Shown here piece by piece: positions 24,083 through 34,439 of a stretch of DNA of 64,000 bases (positions are counted from its first letter, which is position 1; each line of letters starts with the position of its first letter). Source of the stretch: CAVRJC01 sp963721435. Lineage in GTDB: Bacteria; Actinomycetota; Acidimicrobiia; IMCC26256; DASPTH01. The translations under genes and the position numbers were made by a program. Location: positions 1-64,000 of the forward strand of contig CAVRJC010000012.1 of assembly GCA_963721435.1 (NCBI GenBank), written 5' to 3'. Under the pieces are notes generated by a model. It ran no database searches. It was not told the DNA's origin and worked only from the letters and a program-made list of their open reading frames with translations.

Positions 24083-26816
24083 GTGACGGACTCGCCCGAG
24101 GGTGCAATCGACCCCAGAGAGCCGAGTGGACGGTTGCTACGCGACCTCCGATCTCGCCCTGCAGGGTTGTCGCAACGCGAGGCCGAACGGCGCCTCGTCG
24201 CCTACGGCACCAACGAGCTGCAGCGGACCGCGAATCGCGCGTGGTGGCGCGAGGTCGTTCGGCAGCTCACGCATCCGCTGGCGATGCTGCTCGCCGCCGC
24301 CGCGGTGCTCGCCTGGGCATCGGGATCGCCGGCGGTCGCCGCGGCGATCGTCGCCGTGATCGCCGCGAACGCGACGTTCGCGTTCGTGCAGGAGCAGGAA
24401 GCCGAACGGGCAGTCGAAGCCCTGGCGGCCTACCTCCCGCAACGGGCGACGGTGGTACGCGACGGTGCTCGGCGATCGATCCCGGCGCGCGAGCTCGTGC
24501 CCGGCGACATCCTCGAGATCGCCGAAGGAGACAAGATCTCCGCCGACGCACGCCTGCTGTCGGGCGCGCTCGAGGTCGACACGTCGGCGCTGACCGGCGA
24601 ATCCATGCCCGTGTACCGCTCCGCCGACCTGGTCGACACGACGGTCCCGTTCCTCCAGGCGCGCGACCTCGTGTTCAGCGGCACGAACTGCACGGGCGGG
24701 GCCGCGCGGACCCTCGTGTTCGCGACCGGCATGCACACCGAGCTCGGCAGGATCGCCGCGCTCGTCGCAGCGCCCGGAGCAGGACGAGAGCCCACTCGAG
24801 CACCAGGTTCGACGCGTGGCCCGGCTCATCGCCGTCGTCGCGGTCGTCATCGGCCTGGCGTTCCTGCCCCTCGGCATGCTCGCCGGCCTGCCCTTCTCCG
24901 ACGCCGCGGTGTTCGCGGTCGGCCTCATCGTGGCGAACGTCCCCGAGGGCCTGCTCCCCACCATCACGCTGGCGCTCGCGCTCGGTGTTCGCGTCCTGGC
25001 GCGGCGGGGCGCGCTCGTCAAGCGGCTCAGCGCGGTCGAGACACTCGGGTCGACGAGCGTCATCTGCACCGACAAGACGGGCACGCTCACCGAGAACCGG
25101 ATGCGGGCCGTCTCCGCCGCCACACTGGAAGGACGACGTCGACATCGCCACCGACGACGCTCCCGTCGAGCACGACGATGCCGCGCTCCGTGCGTTGGCC
25201 GCGACCGTCGCCACGTGCAACAACGCCGACCTCGCCTCCGGCGGCGAGTCCGGCCCGAGCGGCGATCCCACCGAGATCGCACTGCTCGATGCCGCAGTGT
25301 GGCTCGGCGCATGACGTGCGAACCTCCACGCGCGACGAACACCGTCGCCGCGAGTTTCACTTCGATCCCTCGATCAAGCTGATGTCCACCGTCGACGAGA
25401 CGGACGACGGTCTCTGGGTGCACACGAAAGGCGCCCCCGAGACGCTGCTTCCTCGATGCTCGACGGTGATGGCCGCAGACGGTCGCGAGCGAACGCTGAC
25501 ATCAGCGATCCGCGAGTCGCTCGACGAGACGATCGACGCGCGCGCCCGCCTCGGGCTCCGCATCCTGGCCGTTGCGCGACGCCGGGCCGACGACGTGCCC
25601 GACGAACGCTCCGTCGCCGAACGGTCGCTGTGCTATCTGGGCACGGTCGCCTTGTTCGACCCGCCCCGCACCGAAGTACCCGAAGCAGTCTCGCGGTGCC
25701 ACGCTGCGGGGATCCGCGTCATGGTCGTCACCGGCGACCACCCGCTGACGGCAGCGCACGTGGCGACGCCAGATCGGAATCGGTGCCGGCGGCCTGACCA
25801 CGATCGTCGGCCGCGACCTGGACGAGATGACGGAGCGGGAGCTGGACGAGCTGCTCGCCAAGCCGGGCGAGATCGTCTTCGCCCGCACCTCGCCGGAAGC
25901 CAAGCTCCGCATCGACGACGCCCTCCGCTCGCGGGGCGACGTCGTCGCGATGACCGGCGACGGCGTCAACGACGCGCCGGCGCTGCGCAACGCCGACATC
26001 GGCGTCGCAATGGGACGTGGCGGCACCGACGTCGCACGCGAGGCCGCCACGATGATCCTCACCGACGACAACTTCGCGACCGTCGTGGCGGCGGTGAGCG
26101 AAGGGCGCCGGGTCTATGCGAACGTCCGGAAGTTCGTCTTCTACATCTTCGCTCACACGACACCGGAGGTCGTGCCGTTCCTCGTGTTCGCGCTCTCCGG
26201 CGGGCTCGTTCCGCTCCCGCTCACGGTCCTCGCGATCCTCGCCATCGATCTGGGGACCGAGACGCTGCCGGCACTCGCGCTCGGTCGCGAGCCGGCGGAG
26301 CCCGGGATCATGGAGCAGCCGCCGCGCCCTCGCTCTCAGGGAGTGATCGACGCACCGATGCTCGTGCGCGCGTGGCTCTTCGTCGGGCTCATCTCGGCCG
26401 GGCTCGCGATGGCCGCCTTCTTCATCACGCTCGTGCAGGCGGGCTGGAGCCCCGGCGACCCGACCGGCGCCGGCTCGCCGCTCCACCACGCCTACATGCA
26501 GGCGACGACGACGACGTTCCTCGCCATCGTGTACTGCCAGGTCGGCACCGCGTTCGCCGCTCGCACCGAGCACGCCGCGTTGCGGTCGATCGGCGTGCTG
26601 TCCAACCCGATGCTGCTCTGGGGCATTGCGTTCGAGCTCGCGTTCGCGGGCGTCATCACCTACATCCCGCTGTTCCAAGACATCTTCCGGACCGCGGCCG
26701 TGAGCGTCGACGCCCTGCTTCTCATGCTGCCGTTCCCGTTCATCGTCTGGGGTGCCGACGAGATCCGACGCTGGCTGGTGCGCCGCAGCGCCGGCCGGCC
26801 GCGTGTGGGATCCTGA
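24083..26816 (+). pseudogene. Cation-transporting P-type ATPase (CtpF-like), four +1 frameshifts
   Basis: If repaired, about 910 residues, the length of mycobacterial CtpF (905), a DosR-regulated P2-type ATPase. All hallmarks survive across frames: cation-ATPase N-terminal domain (LSQREAERRLVAYGTNEL), TGES in the actuator domain, PEGLLP in TM4, the phosphorylated Asp in DKTGTLT, KGAPE in the nucleotide domain, TGDGVNDAPAL and six C-terminal TM segments. Reading shifts by +1 near 24774, 25125, 25312 and 25766. A GTG at 24083 (or TTG 24074) begins the frame. Preserved motifs argue for assembly indels or very recent decay. Confidence 0.75.
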
Positions 26817-26820
26817 ACCG

Positions 26821-27782
26821 ATGCCGCTGGTCGATCCCGAGCTCGAGGCGTTCGTCGAAGAAGTACGCGCCGCGAACGCAGAGACCGCGGCACGCTCACG
26901 GGAGTTCGCGCAGCAGCTCGATCCCGACGGCGACCTGCTCGCCCAGGTGCGTTCGATGATGGAGCCCGGCGGCGTGTTCGGGCAGCCGCTGGTCGAGGAG
27001 GCAACGGAGCGGACCATCCCGGGCCCTGACGGGGACGAGATCACGCTCCGGCTGTTCGTGCCCGACACCGTCGACGCGGTGTACCTCGCCGATCCACGGT
27101 GGCGCATTCATGATGGGCAACCGGGCCAGCAACGATCCCACCAACTGGCGGATGGCCCAGGAGTGCAACGTCGCGATCGTGAGCCCCGAGTACCGCATGG
27201 CCCCGGAGCACTCGTACCCGAGCGGACACGACGACTGCGAAGTTGTCGCCGCGTGGCTGCTCGAGCACGCGGCCGACCGAGCTCGGCAGCGACCGGTTGC
27301 TGATCGGAGGCGAGAGCGCAGGCGCGCACATCGCCGCGGTCACCATCCTGCGCCTGCGCGACCGGCACGACGCCATGGCGCGCGTCCGCGGCGCGAACCT
27401 CAACTGCGGCGTCTACGACATGGTGGGCACGCCGAGCCGCACCCTGCCCGCGCCCGAGCACGACATCCTCGCCGCGGCGCCGAGCAACCCCGTGCAGGGA
27501 TACTTCACCGGCGTCGACGACCTGCGCGCCCCCGACGTGTCACCGCTGTTCGCCGACCTGCGCGGCCTGTGCCCGGCGCTGTTCACCGTCGGCACCGGCG
27601 ACACGCTGCTCGACGACTCGGTGTTCATGGCCCGGCGTTGGGAGCTCGCCGGCAACGCGACCGAGCTCGCGGTATACCCGTACGGCCCGCACGGCGTGAC
27701 CGGCTCCCCCACCGAGATGGGCCGCCGCGCGCAAGCGCGCGTCGACGACTTCATCCGCCAACACGCGAAAGGCAGCGACTGA
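26821..27782 (+). pseudogene. Alpha/beta hydrolase (HSL/esterase family), two +1 frameshifts
   Basis: About 320 residues if repaired. The oxyanion-hole motif HGGAFMMGN, the nucleophile elbow GESAG, the acid residue in VGTGDTLLDD and the catalytic His in YPYGPHG are present in three successive frames, typical of hormone-sensitive-lipase-type carboxylesterases. Shifts of +1 occur near 27088 and 27275. The start is 4 nt after the ATPase stop and the gene overlaps the next ATG by 1 nt. Probable substrate: short acyl esters. Confidence 0.7.
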
Positions 27783-28258
27783 TGTTGAAGCGCACGCAGG
27801 AGAGCGCGTCGTCCGATACCGGCGCAGCCGCCGATGGCAGCGCGGAGATGACGTACCTCGAGATCAGCTTCGCCAAGGTCCCGATCTTCAGCGAGTGCAC
27901 GCCCGACGAGCTCATGCAGCTCGCCGGTGCCACCACCATCCGCACCGCGGCACCGGGCGACACCGTCATCCGGGAGGGCGAGACCGATGCCCGCGAGTTC
28001 TTCGTGGTGCTGAAGGGCGAAGCCCAGGTCACACGAGGCTCACGGGAGGTCGGGGCACTCGGGCCGGGAGACTTCTTCGGGGAGCTCGCGCTCTTCGATC
28101 CGGCGCCGCGCAACGCCACGATCGTCGCGGCGACCGAGCTGTCACTGGCCGTGCTGTCACTGCCCGCGTTCCGGGAGGCACTCACCGAAGAGGCGTTCCG
28201 CGACCGCGTGCTCGCAGGCATGGCCCACCGCCTCCACCTGCTGGACGCGCGCGACTGA
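27782..28258 (+). CDS. Cyclic nucleotide-binding domain protein
   Basis: A 158-residue protein that is essentially one cNMP-binding domain: the phosphate-binding cassette is GPGDFFGELALFDPAPRNATI, with the GELAL/R core intact. There is no DNA-binding helix-turn-helix or enzymatic domain, so it is a stand-alone sensor that probably acts on a partner. The start overlaps the hydrolase stop (TGATG). It ends 1 bp from the convergent acyl-CoA dehydrogenase stop. Confidence 0.85.
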   Translation: MLKRTQESASSDTGAAADGSAEMTYLEISFAKVPIFSECTPDELMQLAGATTIRTAAPGDTVIREGETDAREFFVVLKGEAQVTRGSREVGALGPGDFFGELALFDPAPRNATIVAATELSLAVLSLPAFREALTEEAFRDRVLAGMAHRLHLLDARD

Positions 28259-28259
28259 C

Positions 28260-29225
28260 TCACGCGCTTCCGAGCACGGAGTCGGCAACGCGCCGACGGT
28301 GGAACGTCGCGTCACCCCACGCGCGTTGCAGCGCCCATGCTTTCTTCATCCAGAGCTGGAGGTCGGCTTCCCACGTGTAGCCGATCGCACCGTGCACCTG
28401 CATCGCGCTGCGACTGGCGCGGTACGCGGCGTCGCTCGCGAAGGCCTTCGCCATCGAGACGTCACGCGCCCGCGTCGGCTCGTCGACAGTGATCGACCAC
28501 GCGGCGCGGTACACCGCGGGCTTGGCGAACTCGACCTTCTGCAGCGCGTCGGCGAGGAGATGCTTGACCGCCTGGTACGCGCCGATCGGCTTGCCGTACT
28601 GCTCACGTTGCCGCGCGTACTCGGCCGCGACGTCGATCATGCGCTCCGAGAGCCCCACGAGGAACGCGGCGGACGCGAGCGCGCCCCGGTCGAACGCGAG
28701 GTCGGCGTCGAACGCGACCGGCTCGACGGTCATGCCGTCGACGGCGAAGATGCGGCGACCCTGATCGATGCCGTCGACATCGGTGAGGGTCGCACCCTCG
28801 GCGCGCGCCACTCCCCCGGGCACCAGGACGATGTCGGCGACCTGCGCGTGCGGGACGTACGGCGAACCGTCGAGCGCGGCGGTGGCGATCACCGACCCGT
28901 CGGCGAGGCCGCCCGCGAGGTCCGTGCCCGCGAGCGTGGGCGCGACGACGGCGGTGTGCTCGACGATGGGACCGGGCGCCGCGGCCTTGCCGAGCTCCTC
29001 CAGCAACAGCACGACGTCGACGTCGGTGCCGCCGAAGCCGCCCTGCTCCTCGGGTACGAGCACGCCGAGCACGCCCATCTCCCCGAGGTGCGACCACAGC
29101 GCGGCGTCGTGACCCGTGCCTTCCTCCCACGCCGCGCGCACGTGCGCGGGTGTGCACTCCTTGGCGAGGAGGTCGCGCAGGCCCTCGGCGAAGAGCTGCT
29201 GGTCGTCGGTGAACGCGAACCGCAT
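28260..29225 (-). CDS. Acyl-CoA dehydrogenase family protein, short subunit
   Basis: A 321-residue FadE-type protein, shorter than the usual 380-400. It keeps the N-terminal helical domain (FTDDQQLFAEGLRDLL), a middle sheet domain and the C-terminal helices (REQYGKPIGAYQAVKHLLAD; MQVHGAIGYTWEADLQLWMKKA), but no GTxEIxRxxIAR tail. Such proteins are the smaller partners in alpha2beta2 acyl-CoA dehydrogenases that act on bulky CoA esters in steroid degraders. The ATG overlaps the stop of the 388-residue partner by 1 nt, supporting a heteromer. Confidence 0.85.
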   Translation of the reverse strand: MRFAFTDDQQLFAEGLRDLLAKECTPAHVRAAWEEGTGHDAALWSHLGEMGVLGVLVPEEQGGFGGTDVDVVLLLEELGKAAAPGPIVEHTAVVAPTLAGTDLAGGLADGSVIATAALDGSPYVPHAQVADIVLVPGGVARAEGATLTDVDGIDQGRRIFAVDGMTVEPVAFDADLAFDRGALASAAFLVGLSERMIDVAAEYARQREQYGKPIGAYQAVKHLLADALQKVEFAKPAVYRAAWSITVDEPTRARDVSMAKAFASDAAYRASRSAMQVHGAIGYTWEADLQLWMKKAWALQRAWGDATFHRRRVADSVLGSA

Positions 29226-30391
29226 CAGAGACCCCGCGGCAGTTGGAGGACGCGGTCGGCGATGATGTTGCGCTGGATCTCGTTGGTGCCCGCGTAGATC
29301 GGGCCCGAGAGTGAGAACAGAAAGCCGTCGACCCACCGTTCGTACGCGCCGCTCATACGCTCGGCTTCGGGGCCGAGCAAATCGAGCGCGATCTCGTGCA
29401 TGCGCACGTCCATCTCGCTCCAGAAAATCTTGTTGAGGCTCGCTTCCGCGCCGATGGTGCCGCCGTCGAGCATGTGCGTGACCGTCATGTACGTGTGCAG
29501 CTTGTAGCCCTCGGCCTGCATCCACGCGTCGACGACCGCGTCGCGCACCGCGCTGTCGGACGGATCGCCCTGCTCGTGCCACAGCTGCACGAGGCGGTCC
29601 GCGGTGGCGCTGAAGCGCGCCGGGCTGCGCAGGCTCACGCCGCGCTCGAACCCTGCGGTGGCCATGGTGACGCGCCAACCCTGGTTCACCTCACCGAGGG
29701 TGTTCTCGACCGGCACGTGCACGTCGTCGAAGAAGATCTCCGCGAACCCGGTGTCGCCGTCGAGCTGTGCGATGGGCCGCACGGTCACGCCGGGCGAGTC
29801 GAGCGGGACGAGGATGAACGTGAGCCCGCGGTGGCGCTCCGACTCGGGATCGGTGCGGAAGATCCCGAAGCACCAGTCGGCCCACACCGCACGCGACGCC
29901 CAGATCTTCTGCCCGTTGAGCACCCACTCGGTGCCTCCACCATCAGGGCGATCGCTCAGCGCGCCGGTGGAGCGCAGTGACGCGAGGTCGGATCCGGCGT
30001 TCGGCTCGCTCCACGCCTGCGCCCACACGATCTCGCTCGACGCCATGGTCGGCAGGAACTTCGCCTTCTGCTCGGGCGTGCCGACCTCCATGATCGTGGG
30101 GCCCAGCAGGAAGATGCCGTTCTGGTTCACGCGGCCGGGCGCGCCGGCGCGGTAGTACTCCTCTTCGAAGATCAGCCAGTGGATGTAGTCGGCGCCGCGG
30201 CCGCCGTACTCCTCGGGCCACGAGACCGCCGACCACCGGCCCTCCGAGAGCTTGCGCTCCCACTCGCGGTGGAGCGCGAAGCCAACCTCGGTGTCGAAGC
30301 TCGGCAACGGCGACGACGGTACGTTGGCCTCGAGCCACGCGCGCGCCTCGGCGCGGAACGCGTCCTGCTCGGCCGTGTACCTCAGATCCAT
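29225..30391 (-). CDS. Acyl-CoA dehydrogenase, long subunit
   Basis: A 388-residue FAD-dependent acyl-CoA dehydrogenase: the N-domain start (YTAEQDAFRAEARAWLEANVP), FAD/substrate motif QAWSEPNAGSDLAS, NGQKIWASRA, and the C-terminal IYAGTNEIQRNIIADR. The residue before GT is Ala where medium-chain enzymes have the catalytic Glu, so the base must be elsewhere. It introduces a trans-2,3 double bond in acyl-CoA. A TACGGT -10 box lies 9 nt upstream of the ATG (30406-30401). Paired with the short subunit downstream. Confidence 0.88.
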   Translation of the reverse strand: MDLRYTAEQDAFRAEARAWLEANVPSSPLPSFDTEVGFALHREWERKLSEGRWSAVSWPEEYGGRGADYIHWLIFEEEYYRAGAPGRVNQNGIFLLGPTIMEVGTPEQKAKFLPTMASSEIVWAQAWSEPNAGSDLASLRSTGALSDRPDGGGTEWVLNGQKIWASRAVWADWCFGIFRTDPESERHRGLTFILVPLDSPGVTVRPIAQLDGDTGFAEIFFDDVHVPVENTLGEVNQGWRVTMATAGFERGVSLRSPARFSATADRLVQLWHEQGDPSDSAVRDAVVDAWMQAEGYKLHTYMTVTHMLDGGTIGAEASLNKIFWSEMDVRMHEIALDLLGPEAERMSGAYERWVDGFLFSLSGPIYAGTNEIQRNIIADRVLQLPRGL

Positions 30392-30472
30392 GCGGCCGTC
30401 ACCGTACTCCGACGGCCAATGACCGGTTCAAGTGTCGAAACGCGCGAGCACGTGGCAGTTCAGGCGGCTATT

Positions 30473-31808
30473 TCACACTCGACCGACACTTGCTCGCGGG
30501 ACGAGGTGGGGAGTCCCGAACTCGACGATGCGGTCGCGGCCAGCTTCCTTCGCTTGGTAGAGCGCGGTGTCGGCACGGGCGACGATCTCGTCGAGCGGCA
30601 CGTCGGGATCGTCGGCCGCGACGCCGAAGCTGACGGTGAACGCCGGGAGTCCGCCCTGCAGGATGGTCGGGCCGAGGTCGGTGCGCACGCGCTCGAGCAC
30701 CGCGTGCGCGGTGGCGGGGTCGCAGTCGGGCAGCAGGATCAGGAACTCCTCGCCGCCGTACCGACCGGCAAGGTCCTCCTCGCGCAGCGTCGCGCGCAGC
30801 ACTCCGGAGAAGGCGCGGCAGGGCGCGGTCGCCGGTGTCGTGGCCGTGCGCGTCGTTGAGCTTCTTGAACAGGTCGAGGTCACCCATGGCCACGGTGAAC
30901 TGACGCTGCTGGAGCCGCAGTGCGCGCGCGTGGTTCTCGAGCATGCGGCGGTTGAGCAGGCCGGTCAGCGGGTCGGTCGACGCCTGGAACTCACGCTCGT
31001 TGAGCACACGCACCATCGCGAGCCGGGTGCCCACGAGGTGGCTCATCGCTTCGACGCGCGTGACGATGTCGTCGTCGGGGACGTTCTCGACCGGGCCCGC
31101 GATGTGCAGCACCCCGACCGACCGTCCCGCGATCGCGACGGGGACGCACACGCCGAAACACGCGCCACCGGGTCGGTCACGCAGCTTCGGGCAGGCGTCG
31201 ATCTCTTCACTGTCGGCGAACACCATCGTGCGCGAGCCGCGCGCGGCGACGCACTGGTGCGGCTCCGCCACCGGGCAGTCGGGCGCGGCACCGTCCGGGC
31301 TGGCGACGAGCATGCGCTCGAGGTGCGAGTGACTGTTGTCGGCGAGCAACAGCTCCGTCGACAGGTCGGGCACCGAGCGGTGCAGCGTGCGCTCGAGCAC
31401 GTCGAGCACGTCGACCTCGGTCTCCGCCATCTCGAGCGCGTTGCCGAGCCGGGTGGCGAACTCGCGCCGCTCCGCCTCCGCTTTCATCATGCGCTCGCGC
31501 GCGAAGTTCCCTGCGAGCTGGTCGAGGCCGTCGCGCGCGGACAGCGTCACCAGCACCACGACGAACGGCAGGAGCAGCACGATCGACATGCCGGTCGCTG
31601 CCAGGCCGAGCTCCCCAGTCCCGAGACTGGGGAACAGCGCGCCCGCCAGGACCGTCGCGATGAGCACGATGACCGAGAAGCCGGCGCACGCGCCGACCAC
31701 TGCGTACTTGATGCTCGCCGCGCCCTGGTCACGCGCCGCGGCACGGTCTTCGGTCGAGATCACAACTTCCTGCGGGGTCGACGACGAGCCCCCACCCGTT
31801 CCGGACAT
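30473..31808 (-). pseudogene. GAF-GGDEF diguanylate cyclase with two TM segments, one +1 frameshift
   Basis: About 445 residues if repaired. Two hydrophobic segments (AVVGACAGFSVIVLIATVL and the following MSIVLLLPFVVVLVTL) lie near the N-terminus, then a GAF-like sensor with several cysteines, then a GGDEF domain: DPLTGLLNRR, DLDLFKKLND, GHDTGD, and after a +1 shift near 30818, RYGGEEFLILLPD. The GGEEF signature is active-type, so it would make c-di-GMP from GTP. An extra C in CTGCCGCGCC explains the shift. No EAL domain is present nearby. Confidence 0.75.
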
Positions 31809-31884
31809 ACCCACCCATCGGCACCGAGGCCGGGCGGGTGAAGGATCGGCCAAGATTTCGGAAAGCCGTGCTCTTCGCCGGCTC

Positions 31885-33072
31885 TCAGGCGCCCGCAGGC
31901 ACCAGGTGCGCGGGGATCGGCCGGTGGTCGAGCATGCTCGGGAGCGGCGGGTACTCGGCCCCTTCGACCGGGCGCATGCCCGCGAGGCCGTCGAGCAGCA
32001 CGTTCACCGCGGTGCGCGCTTCGAGCCGGGCCAGGGTCGCGCCCGGGCACACGTGCGGGCCGGTGCCGAACCCGAGGTGGTCCCGCGCGTCCGGACGGTC
32101 GAGCAGGAACGCATCAGCGTCCGGGTAGACGGCGTCGTCGTGGTTGGCCGACATCACGCCCACTTCGATCCACTCGCCCTTGTGCATCGGGCAACCGCCG
32201 ACCTCGGCATCGGTGGTGAGCCGGCGCGAGGTCGCGGGCACGGGCGAGTCGTGACGCAACGACTCCTCGATCAGCGGCGCCACGAGCTCGCGATCTTGCT
32301 GGACCGTGGCGAACACATCGGGGAACTCGAGGAGACGGTGCACGAGGTGCGTGAGCAACGTGCGCGTCGTGTGCACGCCCGCCATCACCATGAACTGCAG
32401 CTGGGTGGCGATCTCCTGGTCCGTCAGCGCCTCGCCGTCGATCTCCGAGGCGAGGAGGAACGAGATGACGTCGTCGGGCGGATCGCTCATCGCGCGCCGC
32501 TCGGCGAGCGCGTCGAAGAAGTAGCGCTGGATGGGCACGCCGGCCTCGCCGATCCCGGGCGACACCGACCGCAGCATGAGCGTCCCGTCGTAGGACCACT
32601 CCATGAACTTCGCGGCTGCTTCGTCGGGCAAGCCCATCGCGCGCGCCATCACACGGCTCGGGATCTGCAGCGCGTATTCACCGTGGAGGTCGGCGGGGTC
32701 GTGCGCGAGCATGCCGTCGAGCAGCGCTCGACACGTCTCTTCGACGAAGGGCTCGAGCCGCCCGACGCGGTGCGGCCCGAAGCACGAGTTGTAGAGCCGC
32801 CGCAGCTTGCCGTGCCGCGGCTCGAGGATCTCGCTCAGGAACAGCTCGTGGTCGTCGAGATCCTCGACACCCCCGACGCCCGACAGCGGGCCGAGGTCGG
32901 TGCGGAAGGTCTCGACGTCCTTCAGCACCGGGATCACCTCGGCCTGACGCGTCACGAACCACGATCCCGACTTCAGCTGCGTGACCGGCTCCTCCTCGCG
33001 CACGCGGCGCAGGAGGTCGAACGGGATACCGGTCTGTTGCTGCGACGGGTCGCGCGGGTCGTACTCGAGCAT
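31885..33072 (-). CDS. Cytochrome P450
   Basis: A 395-residue soluble bacterial P450. The I-helix oxygen-activation motif is AGVHTTRT (His where Asp/Glu is usual, Thr retained), ExxR is EESLR, and the haem loop is FGTGPHVCPGATLARLE with Cys as axial ligand. It hydroxylates a hydrophobic substrate with electrons from a ferredoxin; none is adjacent. The start at 33072 lies 25 nt after the amidohydrolase stop. Neighbouring lipid genes suggest a steroid/terpenoid/fatty substrate, an inference. Confidence 0.9.
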   Translation of the reverse strand: MLEYDPRDPSQQQTGIPFDLLRRVREEEPVTQLKSGSWFVTRQAEVIPVLKDVETFRTDLGPLSGVGGVEDLDDHELFLSEILEPRHGKLRRLYNSCFGPHRVGRLEPFVEETCRALLDGMLAHDPADLHGEYALQIPSRVMARAMGLPDEAAAKFMEWSYDGTLMLRSVSPGIGEAGVPIQRYFFDALAERRAMSDPPDDVISFLLASEIDGEALTDQEIATQLQFMVMAGVHTTRTLLTHLVHRLLEFPDVFATVQQDRELVAPLIEESLRHDSPVPATSRRLTTDAEVGGCPMHKGEWIEVGVMSANHDDAVYPDADAFLLDRPDARDHLGFGTGPHVCPGATLARLEARTAVNVLLDGLAGMRPVEGAEYPPLPSMLDHRPIPAHLVPAGA

Positions 33073-33097
33073 GCGCGTCAGCTTGTCAGAAACGCGG

Positions 33098-34348
33098 TCA
33101 GAGCAGGACGCCTTCGCGCTCGGCGAACGCCGGGCACTTGTCGGCACCCACCGGGATCTCGGCGCGGGGCAGCTTCTCGAACACCTCGCCGACCGTCGGG
33201 CACACCTTGTCGGCGAGCGGGCGCAGTGCTTCGACGTCGAAGTCGTAGACCTTCGCCGCGTTCACACCGAACATCAGCGCCACCTCACGCGGGTCGACGC
33301 CGCCGAAGCTCAGTCGCTGGTGCTCGCGGGAGAACGGCGAGCTCGCTTCCTTGTGCGGGTAGTCGTTGCCCCACATGATGCGGTCGACGCCCACCTTGTC
33401 GCGCATCACGACTTCCCACGGGCGCATGAAGCTCGCGCCGATGTAGCACTGCCGCGCGAAGTACTCGCTCGGCTGCAGCGGGAGCTTCTCCATCACCGGG
33501 AGGCCCCACTCGTGCTCTTGCGAGCCGGCCGCGGTGCGCATGCGCGTGAAGTAGTAGTCGAGGGTCGCGAGCTGCTCCGGCACCCACGCGGTGCCCTGCT
33601 CCGTGAACACGAGGTTCATGTTCGGGTGGCGTTCCAGCACGCCACCGACGATGAGGTGCGTGAGGATCTGGTGCGACCACCATGTGACCTGCAGCAGGAA
33701 CATCACGATGTCTTCGCGCTGCCCGCGGTTCATCGGCGGTGACGCGGAGCCACCGTGGTGGTTCACCGGCACCTCGAGCTCCTCGCAGATCTGCCAGATG
33801 GGCTCGTACACCGGGTCGTGCAGCGGCGCGAGGCCGGAACCGGGAGGCGCGCCCGGGAGCAGGATGCCGCCACTGAGCCCGGCGGCCTTCGCCCACTTGA
33901 TCTCCTCGACCGCGCCTTCGATGTTGTACAGCACGATCTGCGCGATCCCGGCGCGGCGACGCGGCGTGCCGTGGCAGAAGTCGGCGAGCCAGCGGTTGTG
34001 CGCCTGCAGGCCGGCCCAGCGCAGCTCGGCGTCGCGTGCGTCCTTCGGCGGCGACTGCTGCACGAGCGAGCCACCCGGGTAGAAGGGCGGGATCGTGTTG
34101 GGGAAGATCACCTCGGCGACGCAGCCGTCGGCCTCGAGATCGGCCCAGCGGCGGTCGGAGTCCCAGTTGCCGCGGCCCTCGTCGCCCTCGAGGTCGGCGA
34201 ACGGGTTCACGAACGTCTCCGACCACGCGTCGAACTCGTCGTGGAATTCCGACGCGAGGTAGTCGCGGTAGTGCTGCATGCGACCGCCGCCGTGACCGTC
34301 AGCGGAGATCACCACGTAGTGGTCGTCAGGGTTGCTGGGTGCGTACAT
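33098..34348 (-). CDS. Amidohydrolase family (Amidohydro_2) metal-dependent hydrolase
   Basis: A 416-residue TIM-barrel hydrolase/decarboxylase. The first metal-binding motif is ISADGHG (residues near 14-20), the central VNHHGGS supplies another His, and the late GNDYPHKE supplies the catalytic Asp, as in ACMSD-like and 2-amino-3-carboxymuconate-type enzymes. In actinobacterial catabolic clusters these often hydrolyse or decarboxylate acyl-CoA or ring-opened intermediates. GGGAG 7 nt upstream fixes the ATG. Divergent from the DUF35/thiolase operon across a palindromic promoter. Confidence 0.82.
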   Translation of the reverse strand: MYAPSNPDDHYVVISADGHGGGRMQHYRDYLASEFHDEFDAWSETFVNPFADLEGDEGRGNWDSDRRWADLEADGCVAEVIFPNTIPPFYPGGSLVQQSPPKDARDAELRWAGLQAHNRWLADFCHGTPRRRAGIAQIVLYNIEGAVEEIKWAKAAGLSGGILLPGAPPGSGLAPLHDPVYEPIWQICEELEVPVNHHGGSASPPMNRGQREDIVMFLLQVTWWSHQILTHLIVGGVLERHPNMNLVFTEQGTAWVPEQLATLDYYFTRMRTAAGSQEHEWGLPVMEKLPLQPSEYFARQCYIGASFMRPWEVVMRDKVGVDRIMWGNDYPHKEASSPFSREHQRLSFGGVDPREVALMFGVNAAKVYDFDVEALRPLADKVCPTVGEVFEKLPRAEIPVGADKCPAFAEREGVLL

Positions 34349-34415
34349 GTGAAGCTCCCGCGTCGTCGGCCGGCGCACACGTGCTCGACACGCGCTCACG
34401 ACCGAGCTAATGCCC

Positions 34416-34435
34416 TCAGATTACAGGTATCCTGA
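34416..34435. promoter_or_regulatory. Palindromic operator overlapping a leaderless promoter
   Basis: TCAGnnTACnnGTAnnCTGA, with all 14 arm bases symmetric. The -10 box TATCCT (34428-34433) is inside it and ends 6 nt before the GTG at 34440, so a bound repressor would block the DUF35/thiolase promoter. It differs from the TCTGA...TCAGA operators elsewhere in the window. Confidence 0.5.
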
Positions 34436-34439
34436 CGCC

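Noticed and set aside
30430..30491. Inverted repeat AAGTGTCG ... CGACACTT as a terminator
   Set aside because: The arms are 46 nt apart and the right arm is inside the end of the GGDEF gene; no compact hairpin.
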